Positions 32,507-41,571 of a DNA stretch of 64,000 bases are shown piece by piece (the first letter of the stretch is position 1; each line of letters begins with the position of its first letter). The position numbers and the translations under genes are program-made. The stretch spans positions 123,506 through 187,505 of the forward strand of contig NZ_JAQAGY010000015.1 of the NCBI RefSeq assembly GCF_027533645.1. The letters are read 5' to 3'. Under the pieces are notes generated by a model, which ran no database searches, was not told the origin of the DNA, and saw only the letters and a list, made by a program, of their open reading frames with translations. The DNA is from Paenibacillus caseinilyticus (GTDB taxonomy: Bacteria; Bacillota; Bacilli; Paenibacillales; NBRC-103111).

Positions 32507-34822
32507 CTAGTCGGTAATGCGGATACGGTCGGTCCCGGTGAGACGGACGCCCCCCTCAAGCTCGAGGGTAACCTCGATAACGGCCTCGCCCTTCAGCCCG
32601 TCCAGCGCCCCGATCACCTTGCGGCGGTCGATCTTCACGCCGTACACGCCAGCTTTGCCTTCCCCGTGTACACGCTCCGCAGCAAAGGTTTGCCCGTTCA
32701 CCGTGACGGAAGCCGAGCGGGCTTCGCCGAAGGGGGTCCCTTGTCCAGGCTGCGCCGTGACGGCAGCCAGCAGCGGCGCCGAGCCCCCGCCAGATCTGCG
32801 GCTGAGCACAGACGGCGTGACGGAGACCTTGGCGGACGCCTTCGTGTAGATAGCGGGGCGGCCCGGAGCCTTCATGCCCTCGCCAAGATAGAATGACGGA
32901 TGCGGCGGCTGGTTGTACGCCGTATTCTGCCAGGCGATACCGAGACGGTAGACCGGATCATGCATCAGCGTAGGGATGCGCGTATCCGTAGGCGCTGCCG
33001 TGGTATAGAGCCGCAGGGCGGTATTGTCCGCCTTACGCCAGATGACCTCCTCCCGCCAGTCGCCTAGGAGATCCGCCTGCAGATTCGGATTGCCTTTCGT
33101 CCAGTTGTTCGACAGGGTTCCATCCGCTGTGAGGAGGTTGACCGGCTTCGCATTCGTGTAATCCCACTTGTCTATCTTCCCGACGCCGTTCGGCTCGGTC
33201 CACGTGTGGTCGAGCACCTCCCGTTGAAGATCGCCGTCCCACCAGATCGCGAAGTTCGCTCCCGGGATCGAAGTGGAGATCAGCTCGCCCTTCGCGGAAT
33301 ACAGGCCCCCGGTTGGAGAATTCCAGGCGCCGTCGATCGCCCACACTTCCTCCCCCTTGTAGCGCGGGTCGATATCCGCCGAGACGCCTCGGCCTACATC
33401 AATGGTCGTCGGCACGCCCCAGATCAGCTCGCCGCTGTCGGCATCCCTGTATTCGATCCCGGCCCGGTTCGGCTTGCTCTCGTGTACCTGGAACACTTCC
33501 ATTCCCGGATGCTCCGGATCGAGGTCGCCAAGGTGCATCGCGTCGCCGTGACCGAGTCCTGTCGTATAGAGCCCCTTCCCGTTATCGTCAATGGCGGCTG
33601 CCCCGTAGATGATCTCATCCCGGCCGTCGCCATCCACATCCGCTACGCCGAGGTTGTGGTTGCCCTGCCCGCGGTAGCCCTCGTTGCCGGATTCATTGGT
33701 ATCGAACGTCCACCGCTTGGCGAGCTTCCCGTCCCGCCAATCGTAAGCGGCTACGACTGCGCGTGTGTAGTAGCCCCGTGCAAAAATGAGGCTCGGCCGC
33801 TCGCCGTCGAGGTAAGCGACGCCTGCGAGGAAGCGGTCGACCCGGTTGCCGTATCCGTCGCCCCAATCCGTGACAGTGCCCCGTGGCGGATCGTAGGGCA
33901 CCGTCTGCAGGGCGCGGCCCGTGTTCCCCTCGAAGACCGTCAGGAATTCCGGCCCTTCCAGGACATAACCCCCGCTGTTCCGGTAGTCCGCATTCGGGTC
34001 GCCGATCACCGTGCCGGTTCCGTCAACGGTGCCGTCCGCCGTCTTGAAGCTCACCTCGGCCCTGCCATCGCCGTCCAGGTCATATACCATGAACTGCGTA
34101 TAATGTGCGCCAGCCCGGATATTGCGTCCGAGGTCGATCCGCCACAAGCGCGTACCGTCCAGCTTATAGGCATCGACATACACATTCCCAGTATATCCTT
34201 TTTGCGAGTTGTCTTTGGAGTTCGACGGATCCCACTTCAGGATGAGCTCATATTCTCCGTCGCCGTCCAGATCCCCGGCGGAAGCGTCGTTGGCATTATA
34301 CGTATAGGCTACGCCGTCGGGTGTCGTCCCACCCGCAGGAGCCGTAATGGGAATATCCAGGTAAGTGCTGCCCCATACGGTGGCGCTCTCCCCCGCCGCT
34401 GGCAGCTCCTTGCCGTTCACGACAGGCCGGACCGTATACTTGGAGTTCCCCTTCCCCTTGGCATCCAGGAAATTCGTGCCGCCGGCCAGCGGCTTTTTAT
34501 TTAGCTTTTCCTTGCCCCGATACAAATTGAAAGCGATATCAACGGGATCCGTGCCCAGCAGGCGCCAGGAAACGAAGTTGCCGCCATCCGCTTCCACGGC
34601 AACCACGCCCCTGTCAAGAGTCTCCATGTGGCGCTTCACACCTGTCGGCGCCGCACTGGCAGCTTCATCCGCACGCACCACTGCCGATGGCGGAGCGTAC
34701 AGGACTGCGGCAAGTGATGTGCCGAGCAGAAGCAGACCCGCTTTCCGCGTTACTGCGCCGCTGCGGGCCGCGGCTCCTTTTCCTCTCCCAGATTCTGCTG
34801 CAGATCTAGCTTTCTTCACCAT
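32507..34822 (-). CDS. Rhamnogalacturonan lyase, PL11 family, secreted
   Basis: This is a 771-aa exported lyase that splits the rhamnogalacturonan I backbone of pectin by beta-elimination. A long N-terminal signal (residues 1-51, with an Arg/Lys-rich start) is followed by the PL11 region at about 60-660. It begins with ETLDRGVVAVEADGGNFVSW and contains many DGDG repeats of the beta propeller (DLDGDGEYELILKWDPSN, VDGDGRDEIIYG) whose Asp residues bind calcium. The last 110 residues form an extra beta-sandwich-like domain (VTVNGQTFAAERVHGEG) not found in the 620-aa Bacillus YesW. RBS GGGAGG lies about 9 bases upstream. It should act with the CE12-type acetylesterase of this window. Confidence 0.93.
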   Translation of the reverse strand: MVKKARSAAESGRGKGAAARSGAVTRKAGLLLLGTSLAAVLYAPPSAVVRADEAASAAPTGVKRHMETLDRGVVAVEADGGNFVSWRLLGTDPVDIAFNLYRGKEKLNKKPLAGGTNFLDAKGKGNSKYTVRPVVNGKELPAAGESATVWGSTYLDIPITAPAGGTTPDGVAYTYNANDASAGDLDGDGEYELILKWDPSNSKDNSQKGYTGNVYVDAYKLDGTRLWRIDLGRNIRAGAHYTQFMVYDLDGDGRAEVSFKTADGTVDGTGTVIGDPNADYRNSGGYVLEGPEFLTVFEGNTGRALQTVPYDPPRGTVTDWGDGYGNRVDRFLAGVAYLDGERPSLIFARGYYTRAVVAAYDWRDGKLAKRWTFDTNESGNEGYRGQGNHNLGVADVDGDGRDEIIYGAAAIDDNGKGLYTTGLGHGDAMHLGDLDPEHPGMEVFQVHESKPNRAGIEYRDADSGELIWGVPTTIDVGRGVSADIDPRYKGEEVWAIDGAWNSPTGGLYSAKGELISTSIPGANFAIWWDGDLQREVLDHTWTEPNGVGKIDKWDYTNAKPVNLLTADGTLSNNWTKGNPNLQADLLGDWREEVIWRKADNTALRLYTTAAPTDTRIPTLMHDPVYRLGIAWQNTAYNQPPHPSFYLGEGMKAPGRPAIYTKASAKVSVTPSVLSRRSGGGSAPLLAAVTAQPGQGTPFGEARSASVTVNGQTFAAERVHGEGKAGVYGVKIDRRKVIGALDGLKGEAVIEVTLELEGGVRLTGTDRIRITD

Positions 34823-35070
34823 AATTTCATTCCTCCCTTGGTATGCTGCCTTGATCCATCCTCCTTACCATACCGCTCGTCTTCTTCATCCGCCATGGGA
34901 CTATCTTGCGCTGCAGCCTGCAGCCGGCTTGCACAATCTTGCAGAACTGCCCTTCTCTTGCCTCCACCCACACAAGATAAACGGCTTCGCCGTCCTATAA
35001 GGACGATGCGCGTTTATAAGATATATAAGATTACAGAATCGAGCCCTGGCGAGATATAAATGCTCATATA
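34823..35070. other. Leader region of the PL11 gene
   Basis: No gene or clear regulatory site was recognised here. No cre-like sequence was found in this stretch, in contrast to the acetylesterase gene. Confidence 0.4.
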
Positions 35071-35106
35071 TAAAAAAGAAAGTGCGGAAGCCTCTCCGCA
35101 CTTTCT
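35071..35106 (-). terminator. Rho-independent terminator of the PEI-repeat gene
   Basis: A 12-bp perfect stem (AGAAAGTGCGGA and its complement, loop AGCCTC) is followed by TTTTTT on the minus strand. Confidence 0.9.
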
Positions 35107-35172
35107 TCGCTTTTATAACATGCTCTTCTATGGTACCCGTTCTGTGGAACCAACTCTACGAAACCAGCCGCC

Positions 35173-35412
35173 TTATCCGACTTGTTCACCCGGTATTTCG
35201 GGCGGTACGGCTCCAGGTTTAATTTCGGGTCCCGCGGGATCCGGACGGATCTCCGGGATGGGCTTCGCCGGGATTTCCGACGGCTGGCTCGGGGTAATCT
35301 CGGGCAGCCGTTCGGGAACAATCTCCGGCGTGGCCGTGCCCGGCGATATTTCGGGCTGCTCCGATCCCACGGCGGATGTTACGGTTGCAGCTTCACTTGG
35401 TTCGTACTTCAT
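35173..35412 (-). CDS. Small PEI-repeat protein, unknown
   Basis: This 79-aa protein consists, from residue 20 onward, of seven imperfect 7-9-residue repeats beginning with Pro-Glu-Ile or Ser-Glu-Ile (PEISPGTAT, PEIVPERL, PEITPSQP, then SEIPAKPI, PEIRPDPAG, PEIKPGAVP, PEIPGEQVG). The protein is extended, acidic and Pro-rich, with no signal peptide and no Cys. The ATG has GAGGAGG about 7 bases upstream, and a strong terminator follows, so it looks truly expressed. The repeats differ enough in codons to argue for protein-level selection. The family is unknown; a coat-like or spacer role is only a guess. Confidence 0.75.
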   Translation of the reverse strand: MKYEPSEAATVTSAVGSEQPEISPGTATPEIVPERLPEITPSQPSEIPAKPIPEIRPDPAGPEIKPGAVPPEIPGEQVG

Positions 35413-35578
35413 GCCTGCACCTCCTCTTTTCTTTCTTCCTCCTTCTTACCCCAAAAACACGGACTTGTCCCTGCGGCCACCGAACTTCCATAGAAGATGA
35501 ATCCCCATGAAGAGAGGCTAATTCTTTCGTGCGTTTGTCAGGGCTCTTCATACCCCTTGGCACCGTCACGGATGACGC

Positions 35579-35821
35579 TTAGCCCTCACCGGACCAGACG
35601 AACTTGTCGGGGAGCGTTTTGATCATTTCTTCATACTGCAGCGCAATGGAAATCTCCAGAATATGTACGGGGTTGCGCTGTGCGTAAGCGAGCAGCAGTT
35701 CTTTAATAAAGTCGTCTTCGGTAAGCTTCATGCTCCGGCGGATGAGCTCCATCATCGCCCTTTGGTTGCGGATGTTGAGCTGTTCGATCTTCTCGACAGC
35801 CAGCTGTATCTCTTTGTCCAT
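35579..35821 (-). CDS. Small helical protein of unknown function
   Basis: This encodes an 80-aa, all-helical, charged protein (starts MDKEIQLAVEKIEQLNIRNQ, ends DKFVWSGEG). No membrane segment or Cys is seen. The ATG at 35821 has CAGGAG about 6 bases upstream; the longer frame reaches 35968 but its extra part is Arg/Pro-rich and poorly coding. It lies between the nitronate monooxygenase gene and the PEI-repeat gene on the same strand, with gaps of 148 and 166 bases. I do not recognise a family. Confidence 0.6.
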   Translation of the reverse strand: MDKEIQLAVEKIEQLNIRNQRAMMELIRRSMKLTEDDFIKELLLAYAQRNPVHILEISIALQYEEMIKTLPDKFVWSGEG

Positions 35822-35969
35822 CGTCAGCTCCTGACTGGGTTCTTGCGGATCCCGGTTGGATTCGCTTCCTTGCCTATCCTTGTCGTATAAAAATAATAGT
35901 TCGTCACGGGGCCGGGATTTGGGGAGATAGCTCAAGGAGCGGATCACTATCCTGCTGCCCGGCCCCAAC

Positions 35970-37016
35970 TTACAACCGGCCGGCTGTGGATGCGAGCGCC
36001 TCTCTCGCTTCCCGCACCAGTACCCCGATCAGTTCACCTGCCGGCAGTTCCCTGGCCAGCTTGTAGCCTTGCCCAGCCCACAGCGACATCGCATCCGCTT
36101 CCCCGAGGTCACCGGATGCTTTGCGGATCGGCCTGGTCAGATGTTGAATCTGCGGATAGGCCGCAGGCGCATCCGCATGCTCGGCCAGGAACCGGTTCAC
36201 CAGGCCTCTCGCCCGCCGACCGGTGAACGCCCGGGTCAACGCAGTCTCCGTGAAGCGGCCATCCGTCAGCGCCGCCCTGTGCACCGGATGCGTACCGCTC
36301 TCCGGGCACAGCAGGAACGCCGTGCCGAGCTGCGCCGCTTCTGCCCCCGCGCTGAGCACGGCGGCTACATCGCCTCCGTGCATCAGTCCGCCGGCGGCGA
36401 TGAGCGGTACGGAGACGGCCTGCCGGACTTGGCGCAGCAGTACCAGGAGGCTCAAGGCCTCCCGGTCCGGCATCCGGTTGCCGAAGGAAGCCCTGTGGCC
36501 ACCAGCCTCTACGCCCTGTGCGCACAGCGCGTCTGCCCCTGCCTCAACGCTGAGCAGCGCTTCTTCCAGGGACGTTACCGTCACGACAACCGTCGTTCCC
36601 AGCCCCTTCAGCTCCATCAAGACCCCCTTGGACGGGCACCCGAACGTGAAACTGACTACGGGCACACGGAGCTCGCGCACAACCCGCAGCTTCCCTTCCC
36701 ACTCGTCGTCATCATACAGCGCTTCGCCCGGCTGTACTTGGAGACGCTGCGCTTCGGAGTTCATCCGCACGCGGTATCTCTCAAGCCCGGCCTCGTCTGC
36801 TTCTTCCGAGCCGGGCACGAACAGATTGACGCCAACAGGCGCGTTCGTCAGCCCACGCACGGCTTCAATCTCCGCCCGGAGCGCCGCCTCCGTCTTGTAG
36901 CCCGCGGCCAGAAACCCCAGTCCTCCGGCATTCGATACGGCCGCCGCCAGAGCCGGCGTCGACACCCCGCCGGCCATAGGCGCGGCAATGATCGGATAAG
37001 ACCATAAAAGAGTCAT
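35970..37016 (-). CDS. Nitronate monooxygenase
   Basis: This 348-aa FMN-dependent enzyme belongs to the nitronate monooxygenase (formerly 2-nitropropane dioxygenase) family, which oxidises alkyl nitronates such as propionate 3-nitronate. The TIM-barrel shows the family's first strand PIIAAPMAGGVSTPALAAAV, the FMN phosphate region GVEAGGHRASFG (with the likely catalytic His) and IAAGGLMHGGDVAAVLSAGA plus GTAFLLCPESGTHP. GAGGGGAGG lies ahead of the ATG. It is complete. Long AT-rich DNA lies upstream. Confidence 0.9.
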   Translation of the reverse strand: MTLLWSYPIIAAPMAGGVSTPALAAAVSNAGGLGFLAAGYKTEAALRAEIEAVRGLTNAPVGVNLFVPGSEEADEAGLERYRVRMNSEAQRLQVQPGEALYDDDEWEGKLRVVRELRVPVVSFTFGCPSKGVLMELKGLGTTVVVTVTSLEEALLSVEAGADALCAQGVEAGGHRASFGNRMPDREALSLLVLLRQVRQAVSVPLIAAGGLMHGGDVAAVLSAGAEAAQLGTAFLLCPESGTHPVHRAALTDGRFTETALTRAFTGRRARGLVNRFLAEHADAPAAYPQIQHLTRPIRKASGDLGEADAMSLWAGQGYKLARELPAGELIGVLVREAREALASTAGRL

Positions 37017-37659
37017 CCGTAAGCCTCCCCTCTTTCCACCATATGGATATATAGCACCTGCTACCAGTTTAATCGTCCTGCTTCTATATCACAACGTAGT
37101 ATTGCCAACATGTTCTTTTGCTTCTATGGTTTTATTCCCTTTGCAACTTTGGATTTTTCGAATGTACAAAGGAAGGGATAATCTTGTGGGTTATAATTTT
37201 TGTTTCTAGATACGGTGTGTTGGTTCTAGCAGATATATAAGAGTGATAGCAAGTATATTTATTACAAGCTTTTGCAGTACATGGTCATGGGGAAGCCTAA
37301 GGCCGGATCCGTAAATAGGTAAACGTCTCACTTATCCATGCGGGGGGAGTTCCTGCAGGCGAAATATGTGTAAACAAGTATATTAATTACAAATATATTG
37401 TTAACGCGTGTCATTTTCTTCTTATACCCCTGTCAGGGGGATGAGAGGTGGGGCTCTACGATATACCGCCACCTCCTGCGCAACGCAAAAAAGACGCCTG
37501 CCGGTCGTCACACCCCTGTCCAGCAGACCGATGTGTCAAACCAATGGCCGCGTCTAGAGCCCCTTTTGCCATAAAAAATCCCCTACCCTCCATCCTAGAC
37601 GCGCCAGCGCCGGATTTCACCAAAGGTATAGTCACGGTTCCGCCCCAAAGCCTTGGTAT
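37017..37659. other. AT-rich gap with two near-identical 19-bp sequences
   Basis: This stretch is visibly richer in A and T than its neighbours and has no supported gene. CAAGTATATTTATTACAAG at 37250-37268 and CAAGTATATTAATTACAAA at 37375-37393 match at 16 of 19 positions and are 125 bp apart. The second contains the palindrome-like GTATATTAATTAC. These may be binding sites for one of the neighbouring regulators. A frame at 37448-37714 is not believed to be a gene. Confidence 0.45.
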
Positions 37660-38040
37660 TCAAGGCTCCTGCACTGCCGTCTGCTGCCGTATGTCGTCAA
37701 CTCTGTTCTTGTAGGTTACTCCCCACTTCTTCATATCTTGGATAATCGGCTTCAACGTCACTCCGAATTCCGTCAGCGAGTATTCCACTTTAGGGGGCAC
37801 CTGTTTATACACTTCACGGTGAATAATGCCATCCCGTTCAAGCTCGCGGAGCTGCAAAGTAAGCATAAATTGCGTCATTCCCGGGTAGAGCCGCCGGAAT
37901 TCACTGAATCGCTTTGGGCCATCGATAAGATGAAACAGAATGATCGCTTTCCATTTGCCCCCGATGACATTCAAAGTTGTTTCGACAGGACACACTTCCA
38001 CTTTCGCTTCGAGCTTTTTTTTGCGATCTCCCACAGCCAT
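37660..38040 (-). CDS. HxlR-family transcriptional regulator
   Basis: This 126-aa protein is a winged-helix regulator of the HxlR family. It has the conserved Cys near the N-terminus (CPVETTLNVIGGKW, Cys17), FSEFRRLYPGMTQFMLTLQL as the recognition helix and YSLTEFGVTLKPII as the wing and C-terminal helix. HxlR proteins often sense quinones, aldehydes or oxidants through that Cys. It is divergent from the quinone-reductase-like gene, with 138 AT-rich bases between the starts, so it probably controls that gene and itself. Confidence 0.9.
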   Translation of the reverse strand: MAVGDRKKKLEAKVEVCPVETTLNVIGGKWKAIILFHLIDGPKRFSEFRRLYPGMTQFMLTLQLRELERDGIIHREVYKQVPPKVEYSLTEFGVTLKPIIQDMKKWGVTYKNRVDDIRQQTAVQEP

Positions 38041-38178
38041 CGCCCTCTATTAGTTTGATTTTTAATACTATATTATAAAATTATGCGTACTTCACTAAAT
38101 TCAATATTCACTTTAATATAACACTCATACGGCACTTATTAAAGACGTCGTACGCCAATACAAAGGGAGAGTGGAGTC

Positions 38179-38967
38179 ATGTCAAAGAAGGTATTGATCG
38201 TTTATGCGCACCCCGAGCCCGCTTCGTTGACTAACCAGTTCGTAGAGACGGCTGTACAAACACTTCAGGAGCAAGGGCACGAAGTCATGTTGTCCGATCT
38301 GTACGGAATGGACTGGAAGGCCGTGTTCGATGGGCGCGACTTCCCGGATCGAGCCCATCCGGAACGGTTATCCTTTATTAAAGAGTCAGCGCACGCCTAT
38401 TCGACTGGCCGTCAAACGGCGGACGTCGCGATGGAGCAGCAGAAACTTCTTGCTGCCGACGCGGTGATCTTGCAGTTTCCTCTGTGGTGGTTCAGCATGC
38501 CGGCTATTCTCAAGGGGTGGGTAGAACGGGTCTTCGCTTATGGTTTCGCCTATGGCTTTAAGGGCGAAGGGAATCGCTACCGCTACGGCGATGGCATGCT
38601 AAAGGGAAAGCGGGCTATGCTGTCCGTGGCTGCCGGAGGGCCCGAGAAGGATTATTCGCCGCGAGGAATCAATGGACCGCTGGAGCAATTGCTGTTCCCC
38701 ATTACTCACGGCATCCTCTTCTACCCCGGAATGGATGTGCTGCCTACCCATGCCGTCTACGGAACCGATCGCATGACGGCAGCCGACATCGACGCGGCGA
38801 TGACAGCCTGGCGTTTGCGTCTCGAGCGTCTATTCGAGGAGGAGCCCGTTGCGTTCCGACATCAGAACGGCGGGGATTATCCGGACAGCCATGTGCTTGC
38901 AAGCGACATTGCCATCGGACGAACTGGCTTGATGGCTCACATCGCCGAAGGCGTGGAGACACTATGA
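38179..38967 (+). CDS. NAD(P)H-quinone oxidoreductase, flavodoxin-like fold
   Basis: This is a 262-aa FAD/FMN-binding quinone reductase of the NQO1/MdaB-like family. Motifs are the phosphate-binding start KVLIVYAHPEPASLTNQF, the central LQFPLWWFSMPAILKGWVERV and AAGGPEKDYSP. The enzyme would reduce quinones by two electrons, avoiding semiquinone radicals. The ATG follows AGGGAGAG by about 9 bases. The divergent HxlR-type regulator suggests that it is induced by electrophiles. A long hairpin terminates it. Confidence 0.88.
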   Translation: MSKKVLIVYAHPEPASLTNQFVETAVQTLQEQGHEVMLSDLYGMDWKAVFDGRDFPDRAHPERLSFIKESAHAYSTGRQTADVAMEQQKLLAADAVILQFPLWWFSMPAILKGWVERVFAYGFAYGFKGEGNRYRYGDGMLKGKRAMLSVAAGGPEKDYSPRGINGPLEQLLFPITHGILFYPGMDVLPTHAVYGTDRMTAADIDAAMTAWRLRLERLFEEEPVAFRHQNGGDYPDSHVLASDIAIGRTGLMAHIAEGVETL

Positions 38968-39050
38968 CTGGAGCCTGATGGGGAGATCGTAAGGAAATCG
39001 CCCCTGTCAGTTGACCTTACGATATGTGCAAAGGATTTATAGGTTCTATG

Positions 39051-39096
39051 CACAAATAACGAAGAAGCGGCCAGAGCTGCTCCTTCGTTATTTGTG
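39051..39096. terminator. Hairpin between convergent genes
   Basis: A 14-bp perfect stem (CACAAATAACGAAG and its complement) with an 18-base loop lies between the quinone reductase (plus) and the LysR regulator (minus). The T-rich part is in the arm, so it may work both ways. Confidence 0.65.
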
Positions 39097-39150
39097 TATC
39101 GCTTCTTTCGTTATCATGTTCCATTAGCCTGACGCTGGACGCAAGCTGAA

Positions 39151-40038
39151 TTATAGGGTCTGCCTGGATATCGACCCAAAATATTCAACAACCACATCCC
39201 GGAATTCCAGAGCCGTCCGCGAGATGTACCGGCTCCGGTGCCATAATAAAGCGATCTCCCGGACCAATTCATGGTCCTCCACTTGGAGATAGTGGATCTG
39301 TTCCTGTGAATTCCTTGCCGTACTTGGTATGAAGGCAATGCCAATCTCGGCTTCCACGAGCGCGCTGAGCCTTGCGGGTTCATCCCCCTCATACACATAG
39401 TTAGGTACAAATCCAATCGATTTGCACATGGAGTCCACCAGATCACGCGTACCGTAGCCTCTCTTTACACCAACGAACCATTCATCCCTTAGCTCGGTCA
39501 AGGCTACGCTGCTGCGGTCTGCCAGCCGGTGTCCCTTGGGAACAGCTACAAGGATAGGGTCATTGAACACGACTTGGCATTCAATGTCATCTCCTTGTAT
39601 AGAAGGCGAGGACAAACAGAAATCGACCTCTCCTCGATGAAGAAGCGTAACCATTTCCTGCGTGGTCAGCATCTGCACATGAAATTGGATATAAGGCCGC
39701 TTTTTCCGAAACTCCCGAAGGATACTTGGCAGCGCGCTTGCGGCAGTCACCGCCAATGCAAGTGTGCCATGTTCCGGGCTGGATAAATCGCTGATCTCCT
39801 GTTTCCCCTGTTCCAATTCGAATAAAGCCCTTTCCGCACGGTGGAGGAATCGGATGCCGAACTCATTGAGCCGCAGCTTCCTCCCTATTCGATCGAACAG
39901 AGGGACCCCCAGATCCTCCTCCAGACGTTGAATCGTTTTGCTTAGTGACGATTGAGTCACGTGCAGACTTCGTGCAGCTTCGGTTACATGCTCCACTCGG
40001 GCTACCGCGATAAAATATTGCAGTTGAAGAAGTTCCAT
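39151..40038 (-). CDS. LysR-family transcriptional regulator
   Basis: This 295-aa regulator has the LysR winged helix at residues 1-60 (LLQLQYFIAVARVEHVTEAA, then QSSLSKTIQRLEEDLGVPLF) and a periplasmic-binding-like effector domain at 88-290 (SPEHGTLALAVTAASALPSI). The ligand is unknown. The start MELLQLQ is chosen over the ATG four codons earlier because GGAGG lies about 5 bases upstream. It is divergent from the MFS exporter gene by 115 bases with a 9-bp inverted repeat in between, a usual layout for LysR-controlled efflux. Confidence 0.9.
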   Translation of the reverse strand: MELLQLQYFIAVARVEHVTEAARSLHVTQSSLSKTIQRLEEDLGVPLFDRIGRKLRLNEFGIRFLHRAERALFELEQGKQEISDLSSPEHGTLALAVTAASALPSILREFRKKRPYIQFHVQMLTTQEMVTLLHRGEVDFCLSSPSIQGDDIECQVVFNDPILVAVPKGHRLADRSSVALTELRDEWFVGVKRGYGTRDLVDSMCKSIGFVPNYVYEGDEPARLSALVEAEIGIAFIPSTARNSQEQIHYLQVEDHELVREIALLWHRSRYISRTALEFRDVVVEYFGSISRQTL

Positions 40039-40077
40039 TCGCCCCTCCATTCATTCTTCCAAGTCAATGAAATCATA

Positions 40078-40114
40078 ACATAGAATGCGTTGGAATAAAT
40101 AACCGATTCTATGT
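40078..40114. promoter_or_regulatory. Inverted repeat in the LysR/MFS divergent promoter
   Basis: ACATAGAAT (40078-40086) and ATTCTATGT (40106-40114) are perfect complements, 19 bases apart. The arms have the T-rich/A-rich ends expected of a LysR binding site. It lies 40 bases before both start codons. Confidence 0.65.
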
Positions 40115-40153
40115 AAGATGACATCAATACACTTGGTAGGGAGGAGCACACAC

Positions 40154-41539
40154 ATGAATACAGGCAGCAAGTGGCTGATGATTTCCATTGGACTCGGGAT
40201 CCTGTTGAATCCATTGAATTCTTCGATGGTTTCCGTAGCTATTGCAAGACTGCAAAATGTGTATCAACTTAATTTTACAGAGGTTTCCTGGATTATTTTT
40301 TCTTTCTATATTGCAAGCAGCATCGCACAACCTGTCATGGGAAAAGCCAGCGATGTATTCGGCCGCAGGAACCTATTTCTTATCGGGCTTGTCGTAGCCT
40401 TCGTCGCCTCCATACTCGCCCCGCTATCGCCAAACTTTGGGTGGCTCATCGTACTGCGCATCGTGCAATCCATCGGGACCAGCATGATGGTTGCGGTTGG
40501 AATGGCCTTGGTGCGAATTCATATTACAGAGAAACAAGCGGCAGCACTATCTGTGCTGTCCATCTTCCTGTCCGGAGCCGCAGCGATTGGCCCTTTTGTT
40601 GGCGGAGTCTTGATTCACTGGTGGGATTGGCCTGCTATCTTCTGGGTCAATATACCGTTCGCGGCGGCGAGCTACCTATTGGCCTCAAGGCATATTCCCA
40701 AGGACGAGCCGCCGCTGTCCGCTGCACGGGGCATGTCCTTTCGCCGATGGTTGAATGTGATGGATGCGTCAGGAATCCTGCTCTTCACCGCGGGTCTGGT
40801 GGCTCTGCTCGTCGGATTACTGTCTGCCAAATCATCCGGTCATCTCTCATTACTCAACGCCACGGCTCTGTTGATAGGCCTCGTGCTGCTTACAGTCTTC
40901 GTGCGGCATGAGTTAAGAGCGGCTTCCCCCTTTATTCCTTTGCGCACATTCGCCAAATATCCCGAGATGACTTGGGTCAATGTCGAGTTCATGCTCGTGA
41001 ACGTACTCTTTTACTCGATCTTCTTCGGGCTTCCGTCCTACTTGCAGATGGTACGTCATGTCAATGAATTCCATACTGGGATGCTCATGCTGAGCTTGGG
41101 TTTGTGCTCGCTCGTTGTCTCCCCCCTAGCAGGACGATGGATTGATCGATCTGGCCCCCGGCCGGCCTTGCTGCTATCCGGCATACTGATGACGCTGGGG
41201 TCCGTATGGATCGTGACATGGAATCCGACTTCGCCGGTGATCGGCGTGTGTGCGGCGTTGGCGGCATTCGGGATCAGCAACGGGTTGAACGGTGTCGCTA
41301 TGCAAGCGGCTATGTTCAAAAGCTCGCCCAAGGAAATCATCGGAGTAGCATCCGGACTCTTCAATACATCAAGATACCTCGGAACCATTCTCTCTTCCTT
41401 GCTGATCGGGATTGTCATGGGTGATCAGTTCAGCTTCGGGGGATTTCGGGTGCTTGGATTGATCCTTACCGCCATTGCATTGTCCCTGGTATTCATGAAT
41501 CGGCGCCGCCGGGAATCAGGGCAGCTGCAGGAGTCGTAG
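40154..41539 (+). CDS. MFS drug-efflux protein (DHA2/EmrB-like)
   Basis: This 461-aa protein has 13-14 predicted membrane helices and the DHA2-type features: the opening ISIGLGILLNPLNSSMVSVA, loop GKASDVFGRRNLFLIG, motif C-like SGAAAIGPFVGGVLIHW and a late DRSGPRPALLLSG. It is likely a proton-coupled multidrug exporter; the substrate is unknown. The ATG follows GGGAGGAG by 7 bases. The divergent LysR regulator probably controls it. The gene stops 33 bases before the sugar permease gene of the opposite strand, without an obvious terminator. Confidence 0.88.
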   Translation: MNTGSKWLMISIGLGILLNPLNSSMVSVAIARLQNVYQLNFTEVSWIIFSFYIASSIAQPVMGKASDVFGRRNLFLIGLVVAFVASILAPLSPNFGWLIVLRIVQSIGTSMMVAVGMALVRIHITEKQAAALSVLSIFLSGAAAIGPFVGGVLIHWWDWPAIFWVNIPFAAASYLLASRHIPKDEPPLSAARGMSFRRWLNVMDASGILLFTAGLVALLVGLLSAKSSGHLSLLNATALLIGLVLLTVFVRHELRAASPFIPLRTFAKYPEMTWVNVEFMLVNVLFYSIFFGLPSYLQMVRHVNEFHTGMLMLSLGLCSLVVSPLAGRWIDRSGPRPALLLSGILMTLGSVWIVTWNPTSPVIGVCAALAAFGISNGLNGVAMQAAMFKSSPKEIIGVASGLFNTSRYLGTILSSLLIGIVMGDQFSFGGFRVLGLILTAIALSLVFMNRRRRESGQLQES

Positions 41540-41571
41540 GGAGCGGCCATCCCCCCCTTACCGTCAGCCCG

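Noticed and set aside
33206..34504. A 432-residue open frame opposite the PL11 lyase gene
   Set aside because: Antisense shadow of a repeat-rich propeller gene.
37448..37714. An 88-residue frame before the HxlR gene
   Set aside because: Pro/Ser/Cys-rich with no usual start site, and it overlaps the end of the regulator gene.
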